From Phycisphaeraceae bacterium (GTDB lineage: Bacteria > Planctomycetota > Phycisphaerae > Phycisphaerales > Phycisphaeraceae), in NCBI GenBank assembly GCA_020849625.1, contig JADLFV010000097.1:1-64000 (forward strand): DNA of 64,000 nucleotides. Reading direction: 5' to 3'. The translations under genes and the position numbers were made by a program. The notes beneath the pieces were generated by a model that made no database searches, was not told the origin of the DNA, and worked only from the letters and a program-made list of their open reading frames with translations. This document shows positions 50,421 through 60,555 of the stretch, piece after piece. Each line of letters opens with the position of its first letter. The first letter of the stretch is position 1.

Positions 50421-51521
50421 TTACTGCAAATTCACAGGCATCACCACGTACAGGAAATTGCTCCCGCTCCGCAGCACGCCGGGCTTATTGGCTGCCTTCA
50501 TCTCCAGCAGCACGTCGTTGGCGTCCACCACCTTCAGGGCGTCCAGCAGGTAGCCGGGGTTGAAGCCGATCTCCAGCTCGTCGCCGCTGTAGTCAGCCAA
50601 CTCGACGCGGACTTCCGCTTCGCCCATCTCCGGGGCACGGCTGGACAGCACCAGGCCGCTCTTGCCGAACGCCATGCGCACGCCTTTGGATTCCTCGTTG
50701 GTCAGCAACGCGGCGCGGCGGACACCGCTGATGAACACATCGGTAGCCAGCGTCGCCTTCTTGTCGCCGTCCTTGGGGATCACGTCCTTGTAGGGCGGGA
50801 AATTGCCTTCCACCAGGTTGCTGGTGAGCACCGCGGCTTCGGTGCTGAAGTGGATCTGGTTCTCGGCGATCTGCACCATCACCACCTGCTCGGCATCGCT
50901 GAACAGTCGCAGCAACAGGTTGAGGGCCTTGCTGGGCACGATGGCGTTGCGGGCTTCGCCCTTTTTGGCTTTGCATGAACCCTTGGCCATGGCCAGGCGG
51001 TGGCCGTCGGTGGCGACCACGGTCAGCTTGTTGCTGTCGCGCTCGATGAGCACGCCGTTGATGGCGTAACGCGAGTTCTCCCGCGCGGTGGCGAACAGCG
51101 TCATGGCGATGATGCGGTGCAGTTCACCGGCCGGGACTTCAAAGTCCGCTTCGCCCTTGATCTCGGGGATGGGCGGGAAATCGCCCACCGGCTGGCCGAA
51201 GACTTTGAACTTCGAGTCAGCAGCGACCACGTGGGTTACGTCACCCTCGGTTTCGATGGTAAGCGTGGGATCCTGCGATTCGCTGACGATCTGGCGCAGC
51301 TTCTCAGCCGGTACCAGGGCCTCCCCGGGCTCCTGCACGTCCACCCGCGGGCTGGTCAGGCGCAGGGCCACCTCGGTGTCGGTCCCGGCCAGGGTCAACT
51401 GTGCTTCAGCCGCGGTGATTTTGACGCACTGCAACGCCGGTTTGGGCGTCCTGGCTGCGACCACCCCACCGACCAGATTCAGAGATTCGAGCAACGCGCC
51501 GCGATCGCAGATGACTTTCAT
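50421..51521 (-). CDS. dnaN: DNA polymerase III beta sliding clamp
   Basis: MKVICDRGALLESLNLVGGVVAARTPKPALQCVKI...VATDGHRLA...FLYVVMPVNLQ. Confidence 0.95.
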   Translation of the reverse strand: MKVICDRGALLESLNLVGGVVAARTPKPALQCVKITAAEAQLTLAGTDTEVALRLTSPRVDVQEPGEALVPAEKLRQIVSESQDPTLTIETEGDVTHVVAADSKFKVFGQPVGDFPPIPEIKGEADFEVPAGELHRIIAMTLFATARENSRYAINGVLIERDSNKLTVVATDGHRLAMAKGSCKAKKGEARNAIVPSKALNLLLRLFSDAEQVVMVQIAENQIHFSTEAAVLTSNLVEGNFPPYKDVIPKDGDKKATLATDVFISGVRRAALLTNEESKGVRMAFGKSGLVLSSRAPEMGEAEVRVELADYSGDELEIGFNPGYLLDALKVVDANDVLLEMKAANKPGVLRSGSNFLYVVMPVNLQ

Positions 51522-51595
51522 GGTTTTCCCTCGTTTTTCGGACTGCCCAAGGTACCGCGTTCAGGGGGGGTAGTCCAGTGGGGGGTGGGGGCAGC

Positions 51596-51689
51596 GGAGA
51601 CAAGGGGACAAGGAGACAAGGGGATCGTAGCCCCAGGCGCCCTGCGCGCCATCTCCTTGTCTCCTTGTCTCCTTGTCCCCTTGTCTGCC
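51596..51689. repeat. Octamer inverted repeat (ACAAGGRG family) in the dnaN-rpmI divergent region
   Basis: AGACAAGGGGACAAGGAGACAA (51598-51619) perfectly complementary to TTGTCTCCTTGTCCCCTTGTCT (51665-51686). Confidence 0.92.
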
Positions 51690-51756
51690 TGTTTCCCGGC
51701 CTTGCTCCACTCTGGCCGACCGATTACAATGCCCGACTCGCTGAAAAGGGACCGCT

Positions 51757-51966
51757 ATGCCCAAGCTCAAGAGTCATAAAGGCCTGCTCAAACGGATCAA
51801 AGTCACTGCCACCGGCAAGGTCAAGACCAAGAAGTCCTCGACCGGCCACCTCAAGAGCAACAAGAACGGCGACAAGATCCGCCTGATCCGTGAGGATCAC
51901 TACGTCAAAGGTGACGACATCAAGCGCTTCGAGCGCATGTTGCACCGCCGGCTGAAGGCCGGATGA
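51757..51966 (+). CDS. rpmI: 50S ribosomal protein L35
   Basis: MPKLKSHKGLLKRIKVTATGKVKTKKSSTGHL. Confidence 0.95.
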   Translation: MPKLKSHKGLLKRIKVTATGKVKTKKSSTGHLKSNKNGDKIRLIREDHYVKGDDIKRFERMLHRRLKAG

Positions 51967-51973
51967 GGATCTC

Positions 51974-52053
51974 TGATGTCTGATTGCTGATTGCTGACGT
52001 TAAGGCCCCGGATCGCTTGCCTTTTCACGTCAGAGATCAGCAATCAGACATCA
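51974..52053. repeat. Heptamer inverted repeat (TGATTGC family) between rpmI and rplT
   Basis: TGATGTCTGATTGCTGATTGCTGACGT (51974-52000) vs 52027-52053, 25/27 complementary, 26-nt loop. Confidence 0.93.
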
Positions 52054-52139
52054 GCCATTAACTTGCGTGCCGGGAACCAAGCAAGGCGACCTTTTCCCCC
52101 ACCGCCTTCCCCGTTCACGCCCAATACGGGAGTTTTCCC

Positions 52140-52487
52140 ATGCCTCGTGCCCGCAAAGGCGCCGCTCGGCGTCAGGCCAAGACCCGCTGGTTCAAGAAAG
52201 CCAAAGGCAATCGCGGCGCTCGCCGCACGCAGTGGCGCAAGGTCAAGGAGGCGGTCGTCCGGGCCGGCGTTTATCAGTACGCCCACCGCCGCCTGGTCAA
52301 GCGCGACTATCGCCGCCTGTGGATCGCCCGCATCACCGCCGCCTGCCGGGCCCGCGGCACGCGCTACAGCGCCCTGATAGCCGGGCTCAAGGCTGCCAAC
52401 ATCGACCTGAACCGCAAGATGCTCTCGGAGATCGCCATCGCCGATCCGGTGACCTTCGACAAACTCGTCGCCCTGGCCAAGGGTTGA
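52140..52487 (+). CDS. rplT: 50S ribosomal protein L20
   Basis: MPRARKGAARRQAKTRWFKKAKGNRGARRTQWRKVKEAVVRAGVYQYAHRRLVKRDYRRLWIARI. Confidence 0.97.
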   Translation: MPRARKGAARRQAKTRWFKKAKGNRGARRTQWRKVKEAVVRAGVYQYAHRRLVKRDYRRLWIARITAACRARGTRYSALIAGLKAANIDLNRKMLSEIAIADPVTFDKLVALAKG

Positions 52488-52490
52488 ACC

Positions 52491-52576
52491 ATATAGCCCG
52501 GCCATCCTGGCCGGGTCTTGGTCCAGTGGGCGGCGCCGCGTTACGGGATGACCCGACCAGCATGGCCGGGCTATAG
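52491..52576. repeat. Large inverted repeat / two-hairpin element with TATAGC/GCTATA outer stem between rplT and LOG gene
   Basis: TATAGCCCGGCCAT (52492-52505) perfectly complementary to ATGGCCGGGCTATA (52562-52575); local alternative hairpin CCCGGCCA-tcc-TGGCCGGG. Confidence 0.88.
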
Positions 52577-52589
52577 GGTGGATGAGGCC

Positions 52590-53324
52590 ATGTCCGATCA
52601 GAACTCACAGCTGGGCAAGGAAACCTGGCGGCTGTTCCGCATTCTCTCGGAGTTTGTGGACGGCTTCGAGGTGATGAGCGAAGTCGGTCCCGCGGTCTCG
52701 GTCTTCGGCTCGGCTCGCACGCCTTCCAATGAACGCTACTACAAGCGGGCTGTCGAGTGCGGCCGGCTGATCGCGGAGAACGATCTGGCGGTCATCACCG
52801 GCGGCGGGCCCGGCATCATGGAGGCTGCCAACCGCGGCGCCTTCGAAGCCAAGGGCATGAGCATCGGGCTCAACATCGATCTGCCCATGGAGCAGAAGCC
52901 CAATCCCTACCAGACCCACGAAATGAAGTTCCGCTACTTCTTCGTGCGCAAGGTCATGTTCGTCAAGTACGCCTGCGGCTTCATCTGCTTCCCCGGCGGC
53001 TTCGGCACCATGGATGAGTTCTTCGAATCCGTCACGCTCATCCAGACGCTCAAGATCAATCCCTTCCCCGTCATCTGCATCGGCCGCGATTTCTGGACCG
53101 GCCTGGTCGATTGGTTCCGCCACACCATGGTCGAGCAATACAAGACCATCGAGGCGACCGACCTGGACCTGTTCCGCATCACCGACGACGTGGACGAAGC
53201 TGTCAGCATCATCACCCAGCGCCTGGACCGTGAATCCTGGGACGATCGCGTGGGCCATCCCATCCCCGAGCCCTACTACGAACACCCCCGCACCCGCATG
53301 CAAGCGCCCCAGGCTGAGGGCTAA
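52590..53324 (+). CDS. LOG family protein (TIGR00730-like)
   Basis: VSVFGSARTPSNERYYKRAVECGRLIAENDLAVITGGGPGIMEAANRGAFEAKG; CFPGGFGTMDEFFE. Confidence 0.94.
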   Translation: MSDQNSQLGKETWRLFRILSEFVDGFEVMSEVGPAVSVFGSARTPSNERYYKRAVECGRLIAENDLAVITGGGPGIMEAANRGAFEAKGMSIGLNIDLPMEQKPNPYQTHEMKFRYFFVRKVMFVKYACGFICFPGGFGTMDEFFESVTLIQTLKINPFPVICIGRDFWTGLVDWFRHTMVEQYKTIEATDLDLFRITDDVDEAVSIITQRLDRESWDDRVGHPIPEPYYEHPRTRMQAPQAEG

Positions 53325-53353
53325 GCGCAGCCAAGACCTGGAAAATAGGATGT

Positions 53354-53437
53354 CTGATGTTTGATTGCTGATTGCTGATGTAGGACTGATCATTGACAAC
53401 AGGTGTTTGACATCAGCAATCAGCAATCAGACATCAG
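53354..53437. repeat. Heptamer inverted repeat (TGATTGC family) between LOG and histidine kinase genes
   Basis: CTGATGTTTGATTGCTGATTGCTGATGT (53354-53381) vs 53410-53437, 27/28 complementary. Confidence 0.93.
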
Positions 53438-53448
53438 CAATCACGAAC

Positions 53449-54297
53449 ATGATGTGGGAGCTGTTCATCGGATTGTCGTTAGGCGTGGCCCTGGCGATTC
53501 CCCTGGCGCTGGTCTGGGCTCGCCGCACCGAGCGCCGCGTGCGCCAACTGGAAGCCCGCGCCCGCGCGGCTGAACGCCTCGCTGCCCTAGGCTCCATGAC
53601 CGGCGGCCTGGCCCACGAAATCAAAAACCCCCTGTCCACCATTGGCCTGAACGTGCAACTGCTCCAGGAGGACTTATCGCAACTATCTGAAGACCTTCCG
53701 GGGGTCGGGCGCATGCAGCGACGTGGCGATTCACTTCGCCGTGAGACACAGCGCCTGCGCGAGATTCTCGAGGACTTCCTGCGTTATGCCGGGCGCATGC
53801 CGCTGGACCGCGAACCGTTGGACGTCAATCGCCTGGTGGACGAGTTGATCGACTTCTTTGAGCCGCAGGCAGCCGAGGCTGGCGCTCGTCTGCGCACGCA
53901 ACTGGCCGCAGGTCCGCTCAACGCCACGCTTGACGGCAACCTGATCAAGCAGGCCCTGCTCAACCTGCTGATCAACGCCACGCAGGCCATGGCCGCCGCA
54001 CGGGACAAAAAGTCGCCCCACGGCGGCTGCGATGAGCTGATGATCCGCACCGAAGCGGTGAAGCCGGCCAATGCACCGGCCGTCCGTATCACCGTCACCG
54101 ACACCGGGCCCGGCATGACCCCGCAAGTGGTGGATCGTGTGTTCGAGCCCTACTACTCGACCAAGCCCGGGGGCACCGGCCTGGGACTGCCCACCAGCCG
54201 CCGCATCGCCGAGGAGCACGGCGGAACCCTTACCGTCCACAGCGAGCCCGGCCGCGGCACCTCCTTCGTTTTGACCCTGCCGACCGACGTGGACTGA
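53449..54297 (+). CDS. Membrane-anchored sensor histidine kinase
   Basis: GGLAHEIKNPLSTIGLNVQLL (H box), LLNLLINATQAM (N box), TDTGPGM, GGTGLGLPTSRRIAEEHGG. Confidence 0.95.
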   Translation: MMWELFIGLSLGVALAIPLALVWARRTERRVRQLEARARAAERLAALGSMTGGLAHEIKNPLSTIGLNVQLLQEDLSQLSEDLPGVGRMQRRGDSLRRETQRLREILEDFLRYAGRMPLDREPLDVNRLVDELIDFFEPQAAEAGARLRTQLAAGPLNATLDGNLIKQALLNLLINATQAMAAARDKKSPHGGCDELMIRTEAVKPANAPAVRITVTDTGPGMTPQVVDRVFEPYYSTKPGGTGLGLPTSRRIAEEHGGTLTVHSEPGRGTSFVLTLPTDVD

Positions 54298-54389
54298 ACT
54301 AATTCCAATCCCCGGCGTATCATCATGGAGCTGCCCCGGCAGACAAATACCCGTGTGGTAGCACACAAGATGATAAGGAGCAATGACTT

Positions 54390-56120
54390 ATGAATCGGAT
54401 TCGATGGTACGGCCCTTCCCTGTTGCTGATGGCGGCCCTGCTGGCGACGATGTGGCTGGGGCCGCAGGTCATGCGGCAGATCGCCTGGGCCCAGCAGGAC
54501 GCCAACATCGTCCTGGCACGCAACAGCCTCACCGACAACCCCACCCTCGCTGAGCTTTCCGACGCTTATCGCAAGGTCGCCGAAGCGGTCGAACCTTCGG
54601 TGGTTCACATCGAGGTGCTCAACAAGGTCCGCCGCCAGTCCCGTTCGGGCGGGCCGATGGGTCGCAATCCATTCGAAGGCACGCCCTTTGAAGACTACTT
54701 CCGTGACTTCGAATCGCCCCGTCAAACCCCGGCCCCGGCTCAACCGGACGAAGGCCCCGACTACGACCAGTATGATCCGGCCCGCCCCGAAGGCAACGGC
54801 TCCGGCTGGGTTTACGATGACCAGGGCCACATCGTCACCAATCGTCACGTCGTGGCCGGTGCCGACGAGATCCGCGTCACCTTCCACGACGGCGGCACCT
54901 ACGACGCCGAACTGATCAACGGTGACGAACTGACCGATATCGCGGTGCTCAAGGTCAAGCGCCCCCAGTTGCACTCAGCGGAACTGGCTGACGAGCAGGT
55001 CGAGCCGGGCGACATCGTCTTCGCCTTCGGTTCGCCATTCGGATTCAGCTTCTCCATGAGCCAGGGCATCGTCAGCGCCAAGGGCCGCGACATCGGCATC
55101 CTCTCGCGCCAGGGCGGATATGAGAACTTCATCCAGACCGATGCAGCCATCAACCCCGGCAACTCCGGCGGACCGTTGACCAACATCCGCGGCCAGGTCG
55201 TGGGCATGAACAGCGCCATCGCCACCCGCAGTCGCAATCCCTACGAGGCCGGCTGGATGGGCATCGGGTTCGCCATCCCCGTCGATATGATCCGCAATGT
55301 CGTCGATCAGATCATCGCCTCCGGCTCCGTCAGCCGCGGTTACCTCGGCGTGTACATCGACGACCTCAAGCCCGAGATGGCCAAGACTTTCGGCTACGAC
55401 GGCAAGGGCGTGTTGGTGGACAACGTCAGTGAAGACGGTCCCGCGGCCGGCAAACTCCAGCCCGGCGACATCATCACCGCCGTCAACGGCAAGACCATGG
55501 ATTCAACCAACCTGCTGCGCCGCTACGTCGCTGCGTTCCCGCCCGAAACCATTGTCAAGGTCACCGTGTTCCGGCCGTCCGACGAGGGCAAGGGCCAGAT
55601 CATGGACGTCGAGATCAAGCTCGGCAAACTGCCGTCCCCGGACCAGCTTGCCGGCGGCGGTGGAAGCCCCAGCGAAATGAAGCCGGGCGAATCGGACACG
55701 CCCACCGGCCAGGCCATGGACATGCTCCGCCGCTACGGCATCGAGGACGTGGGCACGTTCACGCAGGACATGGCCACACAGATCGGCGCCACCTTCCGCC
55801 CCGGCGTGCTGATCCAGGGCATCCGCAGCGCCTCCGCGGCCGCGCCTTTGCAGGTCGGCCGGCCCGTGTTGATCACCCGTGTCATGGGCGCCGACGTGGC
55901 CGACGTCGATCAACTGATGACCGAGCTGGCCAAACACAATGCCGCCGAGGGCGTCCGCGTCCGCATCGCCATCTGGGATGGTCGCGGCAAACAGTGGACT
56001 GAGCGCTTCTGGCTCATCCAGGCCCCCGCCAACGGAACCCCCGGAAGTGGTGAAAGCGACGAATCCCAGCAGCCGCAGGAACAGCAACAGGATCAGCCGC
56101 AGGTCGAGACGGTTCCCTGA
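54390..56120 (+). CDS. DegP/HtrA-type serine protease with PDZ domains
   Basis: GSGWVYDDQGHIVTNRHVVAGA, ELTDIAVLKV, TDAAINPGNSGGPLTN; RGYLGVYIDDLKPEMAKTFG PDZ. Confidence 0.95.
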   Translation: MNRIRWYGPSLLLMAALLATMWLGPQVMRQIAWAQQDANIVLARNSLTDNPTLAELSDAYRKVAEAVEPSVVHIEVLNKVRRQSRSGGPMGRNPFEGTPFEDYFRDFESPRQTPAPAQPDEGPDYDQYDPARPEGNGSGWVYDDQGHIVTNRHVVAGADEIRVTFHDGGTYDAELINGDELTDIAVLKVKRPQLHSAELADEQVEPGDIVFAFGSPFGFSFSMSQGIVSAKGRDIGILSRQGGYENFIQTDAAINPGNSGGPLTNIRGQVVGMNSAIATRSRNPYEAGWMGIGFAIPVDMIRNVVDQIIASGSVSRGYLGVYIDDLKPEMAKTFGYDGKGVLVDNVSEDGPAAGKLQPGDIITAVNGKTMDSTNLLRRYVAAFPPETIVKVTVFRPSDEGKGQIMDVEIKLGKLPSPDQLAGGGGSPSEMKPGESDTPTGQAMDMLRRYGIEDVGTFTQDMATQIGATFRPGVLIQGIRSASAAAPLQVGRPVLITRVMGADVADVDQLMTELAKHNAAEGVRVRIAIWDGRGKQWTERFWLIQAPANGTPGSGESDESQQPQEQQQDQPQVETVP

Positions 56121-56157
56121 TCCTGACCGCGCTGCCACACAGTGCGTTCTCTCCTCG

Positions 56158-56189
56158 AAGCCCACGGCCATTCGTCGTGGGCTTTTTTT
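56158..56189 (+). terminator. Rho-independent terminator after the degP-like gene
   Basis: AAGCCCACG (56158-56166) / CGTGGGCTT (56176-56184) stem followed by a T-run. Confidence 0.85.
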
Positions 56190-56203
56190 CTACAATTGCC
56201 GCC

Positions 56204-57310
56204 ATGCCTTCCGCGGCAGTCCCAGTCTCGCGCGATCACCTGCCCGTGCTCGATGGGTTGCGCGGGTTCGCGGCTCTGCTGGTGCTGTGGGGACATCTAC
56301 GACTCCAGACCGCCATTCCCGCCCTGCAGGCCTCGGGTTTCGGCGTGCAGGTGTTCTTCGTCCTTTCCGGTTTCCTGATCACCCGCATCCTGCTTTACAA
56401 CAAGCAGAACCATCTGGGCCTGGGTCGCTTCTACAAGCGTCGCGTCCTGCGCATCTTTCCGCCGTTTTATCTGATGCTGCTGTTATTCTGGCTTTGCTTT
56501 CGCAATCATGAAGGTCTGCTTTATGCCGCGACCTACACCTACAACTTCTCGGGGGTCAGCAATTTCCCCATCGATCACACCTGGACGCTCTGCGTCGAGG
56601 AGCACTACTACCTGCTTTGGCCGCTGATCGTTGCCCTGCTGCCGATGGCCTGGTCATGGCGTGCGGCAGTCCTGCTGGCGCTGCTGTCGGTGGCGTCCTA
56701 CATTGCGGTCAACGTCCACCTGGTGGTCAACACCGGGAAATGGGTGCCGGCGAACCTGGCCACCTGGACGCCGTTCCAGATCGTCGGACTGCTGGCCGGC
56801 TCAGCCCTGGCCTATCACCAGCACCGCATCGTCGGCCGCCGCTACGGCCAGGTGCTCGGCATCACGCTCATGATCAGTTCCATCGTGTTGTGCGAGACGA
56901 TCATCTTCTTCGGACACTGTTTTTCAATCGGCATGGAGACGCCCGCGGACACGCTGCGCGGCAACCTCTTCGCCGCCGGGCTGCTCGCTTTTCTGCTTTC
57001 GCGCAAGACGCCCGAACTGACCGCACTGTTCGAAATGAAATGGCTGCGCGGCGTCGGTCGCATCAGTTATGGCCTGTACCTCTACCATATGCCCATCTTT
57101 ATGCTCTTCGATCTCTGGCGCCCGCGACCGGGTCTTTCAACTCTGTTCAGCTTCCTGGCGGTCAGCCTCACCTTCCTGGCCGCTGCCGCGTCCTATCGCT
57201 GGTTTGAACGTCCGATCCTTGACGGCCGCTTGCCCTGGGCCCGTTCCATCCGCGCCAATCAGCCCGCTCCCAAGGCCCCGCCTTCGTCTATGCCCTCCGA
57301 TGGTTTATGA
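56204..57310 (+). CDS. Acyltransferase 3 family membrane protein
   Basis: [20 protein letters not shown]...[19 protein letters not shown]...[17 protein letters not shown]. Confidence 0.93.
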   Translation: MPSAAVPVSRDHLPVLDGLRGFAALLVLWGHLRLQTAIPALQASGFGVQVFFVLSGFLITRILLYNKQNHLGLGRFYKRRVLRIFPPFYLMLLLFWLCFRNHEGLLYAATYTYNFSGVSNFPIDHTWTLCVEEHYYLLWPLIVALLPMAWSWRAAVLLALLSVASYIAVNVHLVVNTGKWVPANLATWTPFQIVGLLAGSALAYHQHRIVGRRYGQVLGITLMISSIVLCETIIFFGHCFSIGMETPADTLRGNLFAAGLLAFLLSRKTPELTALFEMKWLRGVGRISYGLYLYHMPIFMLFDLWRPRPGLSTLFSFLAVSLTFLAAAASYRWFERPILDGRLPWARSIRANQPAPKAPPSSMPSDGL

Positions 57311-57317
57311 TGTGACC

Positions 57318-58328
57318 ATGCCTCTGCTGCAAGTCCGCAACCTCAAGACCTACTTCCCCGTCAAGCGCGGCCTGCTCAAAAGCACCGTCGGCTATGTCAA
57401 GGCGGTGGACGGTGTCAGCTTCCAGATCAACGACGGCGAAACGCTCGGACTGGTCGGAGAGTCCGGCTGCGGCAAATCGACCGTCGGCCGCGCTATCCTG
57501 CGACTGGTTCCCGCCACCGAAGGATCGGTCACCTTCGACGGCCAGGACGTGCTGGTTGCCAACCGCGATCAGATGCGCAAGCTTCGCCGACAGATGCAGA
57601 TCATCTTCCAGGACCCCGTCGGCTCGCTCAATCCGCGCATGACCGTCGGCAACATCATCGGCGAACCGATCAAGGTCCATCGCCTCGCTTCCGGTAGCGA
57701 ACTGCCCGACCGCGTGGCGACGCTGCTGAAAAAGGTCGGCCTGCAACCCGATCACGCCCGCCGCTATCCGCATGAATTCTCCGGCGGCCAGCGCCAGCGC
57801 ATCGGCATCGCCCGCGCTCTGGCCCTCGAGCCGCGCTTCATCGTCGCCGACGAGCCGATCAGTGCCCTGGACGTTTCCATTCAGAGCCAGGTGCTCAACC
57901 TGCTCAATGACTTGCAGGACGAATTCAAGCTCAGCTTCTTGTTCATCGCCCACAACCTGGCGGTGGTCGAGCACTTCTGCGATCGCGTGGCCGTGATGTA
58001 CCTCGGTCGCATCGTGGAACTGGCCGACCGCGAAACGATCTATCGCAATCCGCTGCACCCGTACACCAAGGCCTTGCTCAGTGCCGCCCCCACGCCCGAT
58101 CCGCATCGCCGCAAGCAGCGCATCATGCTGGCCGGCGAAGTGCCCAGCCCGATCGAACTGTTCGCTGATGCTGACAAAGCGAAAGTCACCGGCGACGAGC
58201 GGGCCGCGGTTCCTGTGGGCGCCGAAGAAGAAGGCATCACCGTCATCCGCCGCGCCGACCTGCTGGACCGCCCCCCGCTGGTGGAAGTCGAGCCGGGCCA
58301 TTACGTTTCGCGAAAAGTGCCAGCTTGA
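57318..58328 (+). CDS. Oligopeptide/dipeptide ABC transporter ATP-binding protein (OppF/DppF type)
   Basis: [52 protein letters not shown]-terminal [17 protein letters not shown]. Confidence 0.95.
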   Translation: MPLLQVRNLKTYFPVKRGLLKSTVGYVKAVDGVSFQINDGETLGLVGESGCGKSTVGRAILRLVPATEGSVTFDGQDVLVANRDQMRKLRRQMQIIFQDPVGSLNPRMTVGNIIGEPIKVHRLASGSELPDRVATLLKKVGLQPDHARRYPHEFSGGQRQRIGIARALALEPRFIVADEPISALDVSIQSQVLNLLNDLQDEFKLSFLFIAHNLAVVEHFCDRVAVMYLGRIVELADRETIYRNPLHPYTKALLSAAPTPDPHRRKQRIMLAGEVPSPIELFADADKAKVTGDERAAVPVGAEEEGITVIRRADLLDRPPLVEVEPGHYVSRKVPA

Positions 58329-58353
58329 TGGATAATGGATAATCGGGGGACTT

Positions 58354-58758
58354 GTGCAAGCGCCCGAACTCAATCTCATCTTCGCCTGGTGCTGGCTCAG
58401 CGTGGGACTGCTGGCTGGGATGGTGGCGGGATTGTTCTTTCATCGTGACGACTGGATGGGCGGCTATGACAGTTGGCGGCGGCGCATGACGCGGCTGGGC
58501 CATGTCGCTTTCATCGGCACCGCACTGCTCAACTTTATGTTCGTTTTCACCGTGCGGGACTCGCAACTTCCCGACGCCGCGTTGCGCTGGGCGTCCTTTC
58601 TGCTGCTGATCGGGGCGATCGCCATGCCGACAGTTTGTTACGCATCCGCGTGGCGCAAACCGCTGCGGCATCTGTTTGCGGTTCCGGTTGTTTGTCTGGT
58701 TGGTGGCGTGACGGTGGTGGCGGTGACATTGGTGCTGAGATGGGTGAACGGCGGCTGA
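58354..58758 (+). CDS. Small four-TM membrane protein, unknown
   Basis: 134 aa with hydrophobic segments, colinear with flanking genes. Confidence 0.6.
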   Translation: MQAPELNLIFAWCWLSVGLLAGMVAGLFFHRDDWMGGYDSWRRRMTRLGHVAFIGTALLNFMFVFTVRDSQLPDAALRWASFLLLIGAIAMPTVCYASAWRKPLRHLFAVPVVCLVGGVTVVAVTLVLRWVNGG

Positions 58759-58794
58759 AGCTGCCTCCGCAAGGTCTTGTGAGAAGGGGTGTTT

Positions 58795-60117
58795 ATGAAA
58801 TTCGGCCTGATCGCCATGAGCGGCATCCGTGTCTGCGACAGCGAACTGCTGGCGCTGGGCCTGACCTTGCCCGGCTTTGTGGAGCGCAGCAAAACCATCG
58901 CCTCTCTGCCCAGCCTGGGCCTGCTCACATTGGCGGGCATGACACCGAAACAGCACGAGGTCTGTTACCGCGAGGTCGATCAGTTGCCGGGCGACAACAT
59001 GGAAGATTTCGACATGGTGGCCATCAGCACCTTCACCGCCCAGGCCCCGGAGGCTTACGAGCTGGCGGACCGCTATCGGGCGCAGGGCGTGCCCGTGGTG
59101 ATGGGGGGTCTGCACGTGACCTGCATGGCGGATGAAGCGCAAGAGCATTGCGATGCGGTGGTGCTGGGCCAGGGCGAGCCGGTATGGCTGGACGTGCTGG
59201 CCGATGCCGAGTGGGGTAAGCTGCAATCGATCTACGACGCGCGACAAATCACATTCGATCTGGCTGACGCGCCGATGCCCGCCTATGAACTGCTGGATGT
59301 CGATCGCTACAACCGCCTGACCGTGCAGGCCTCGCGCGGTTGTCCGTGGCGCTGCCAGTTCTGCGCCAGCTCCATCCTGCTGACTCCTCATTATCATCAG
59401 AAACCCGCTGAAAAAGTCCTGGCGGAAGTTGACCGCATCTGCGAGGTGTGGAAGCATCCGTTCATCGAGTTGACGGACGACAACGCCTTTGTCAATCGCC
59501 GCTACTGGAAGCAGCTCTTGCCGCGTCTGGCCGAGCGGCGGATCAAGTGGTTTGCCGAGACCGACATCTCCGTGGCGGAGGATGAGCAACTGCTGGGCCT
59601 GCTGCGCGAAGCAGGTTGCGCGGAGGTGTTGATCGGCCTGGAAAGCCCCAGCGGTGCGGGACTTAACGGGCTGGAGATGCACAAGAACTGGAAGCAGCAG
59701 ATGCAGCCGGACTACGAATCCGCCGTCCAGCGCATCCAATCGCACGGCATCCGCGTCAATGGCTGTTTCATTCTCGGCCTCGACGGCCAGCAGAGCGATG
59801 TCTTTGACCAGGTCTTCGAGATGGCGGACCGCCTGGCGTTGTATGACGTGCAGATCACGCTGCCCACGCCGTTCCCCGGCACAGCCTTGTATGAGCAACT
59901 GCATCGTGAAGGACGTTTGCTGGAGAATCGACCGTGGCGGCGCTGCACATTGTTTGACGTGACGTTTCAGCCGTGCGGCATGAGCGTCGAGGATTTGCGT
60001 CACGGATTTCACGACCTGTCACGCCGGCTCTACGGACAGCAGTTCACCGACGATCGCCGGCGGCGCTTCAATCAACAGTTGCGGACCATACTGCGAGACA
60101 AAAGGAGCCGAGCATGA
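58795..60117 (+). CDS. B12-binding-domain radical SAM protein
   Basis: PVVMGGLHVTCMADEAQEHCDAVVLGQGE; radical SAM CxxxCxxC as ASRGCPWRCQFCASSILL. Confidence 0.92.
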   Translation: MKFGLIAMSGIRVCDSELLALGLTLPGFVERSKTIASLPSLGLLTLAGMTPKQHEVCYREVDQLPGDNMEDFDMVAISTFTAQAPEAYELADRYRAQGVPVVMGGLHVTCMADEAQEHCDAVVLGQGEPVWLDVLADAEWGKLQSIYDARQITFDLADAPMPAYELLDVDRYNRLTVQASRGCPWRCQFCASSILLTPHYHQKPAEKVLAEVDRICEVWKHPFIELTDDNAFVNRRYWKQLLPRLAERRIKWFAETDISVAEDEQLLGLLREAGCAEVLIGLESPSGAGLNGLEMHKNWKQQMQPDYESAVQRIQSHGIRVNGCFILGLDGQQSDVFDQVFEMADRLALYDVQITLPTPFPGTALYEQLHREGRLLENRPWRRCTLFDVTFQPCGMSVEDLRHGFHDLSRRLYGQQFTDDRRRRFNQQLRTILRDKRSRA

Positions 60118-60524
60118 ACAACCGCTTTGTGCTGGTGCGTATTCTGATGACCCTGGCGGGTATTTACGACGGCACACTGGGTGTGGCCTTTGTGTTCTTC
60201 ACCGCCCGCACGTTCGATCTGATCCAGATGCCGCTGCCGGATCACTTGGGCTACGTGCAGTTCGCCGCCGCTTTGCTGATCGTGTTCGCTTTGATGTTCT
60301 TCGCCGTGGCGGCCAACCCGGTGCGCTACCTGGAGTTTGTGACAGCGGGCATGGGATTGAAAGTGTCATACATCGCGGTAGTCACTTACTACGGCCAGAC
60401 GCAGGGGGTACCGCCGGTGTGGCTCTGGTTCGCCGCGGCGGATGGGCTGTGGCTGCTGCTGTTTATCGTGATCCGGGCGGCCATCCCGCGCGCGGTGGCC
60501 GTGCGGCCGCACGTGCCGGTTTGA
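60114..60524 (+). CDS. Small multi-TM protein, unknown, ATGA-coupled to the radical SAM gene
   Basis: ATG 60114 overlaps the TGA of the preceding gene; four hydrophobic segments. Confidence 0.7.
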   Translation: MNNRFVLVRILMTLAGIYDGTLGVAFVFFTARTFDLIQMPLPDHLGYVQFAAALLIVFALMFFAVAANPVRYLEFVTAGMGLKVSYIAVVTYYGQTQGVPPVWLWFAAADGLWLLLFIVIRAAIPRAVAVRPHVPV

Positions 60525-60555
60525 CGTCCGCGCTTGAAACCCCGCTGCCTATTTC

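Noticed and set aside
51596-53437. Heptamer repeats considered as CRISPR arrays
   Set aside because: Units are 7-8 nt without unique spacers and are arranged as inverted hairpins; no cas genes are visible.
58326-58345. TGGATAATGGATAATCGG as another heptamer hairpin
   Set aside because: Only two units and no inverted partner nearby; at most a degenerate remnant.
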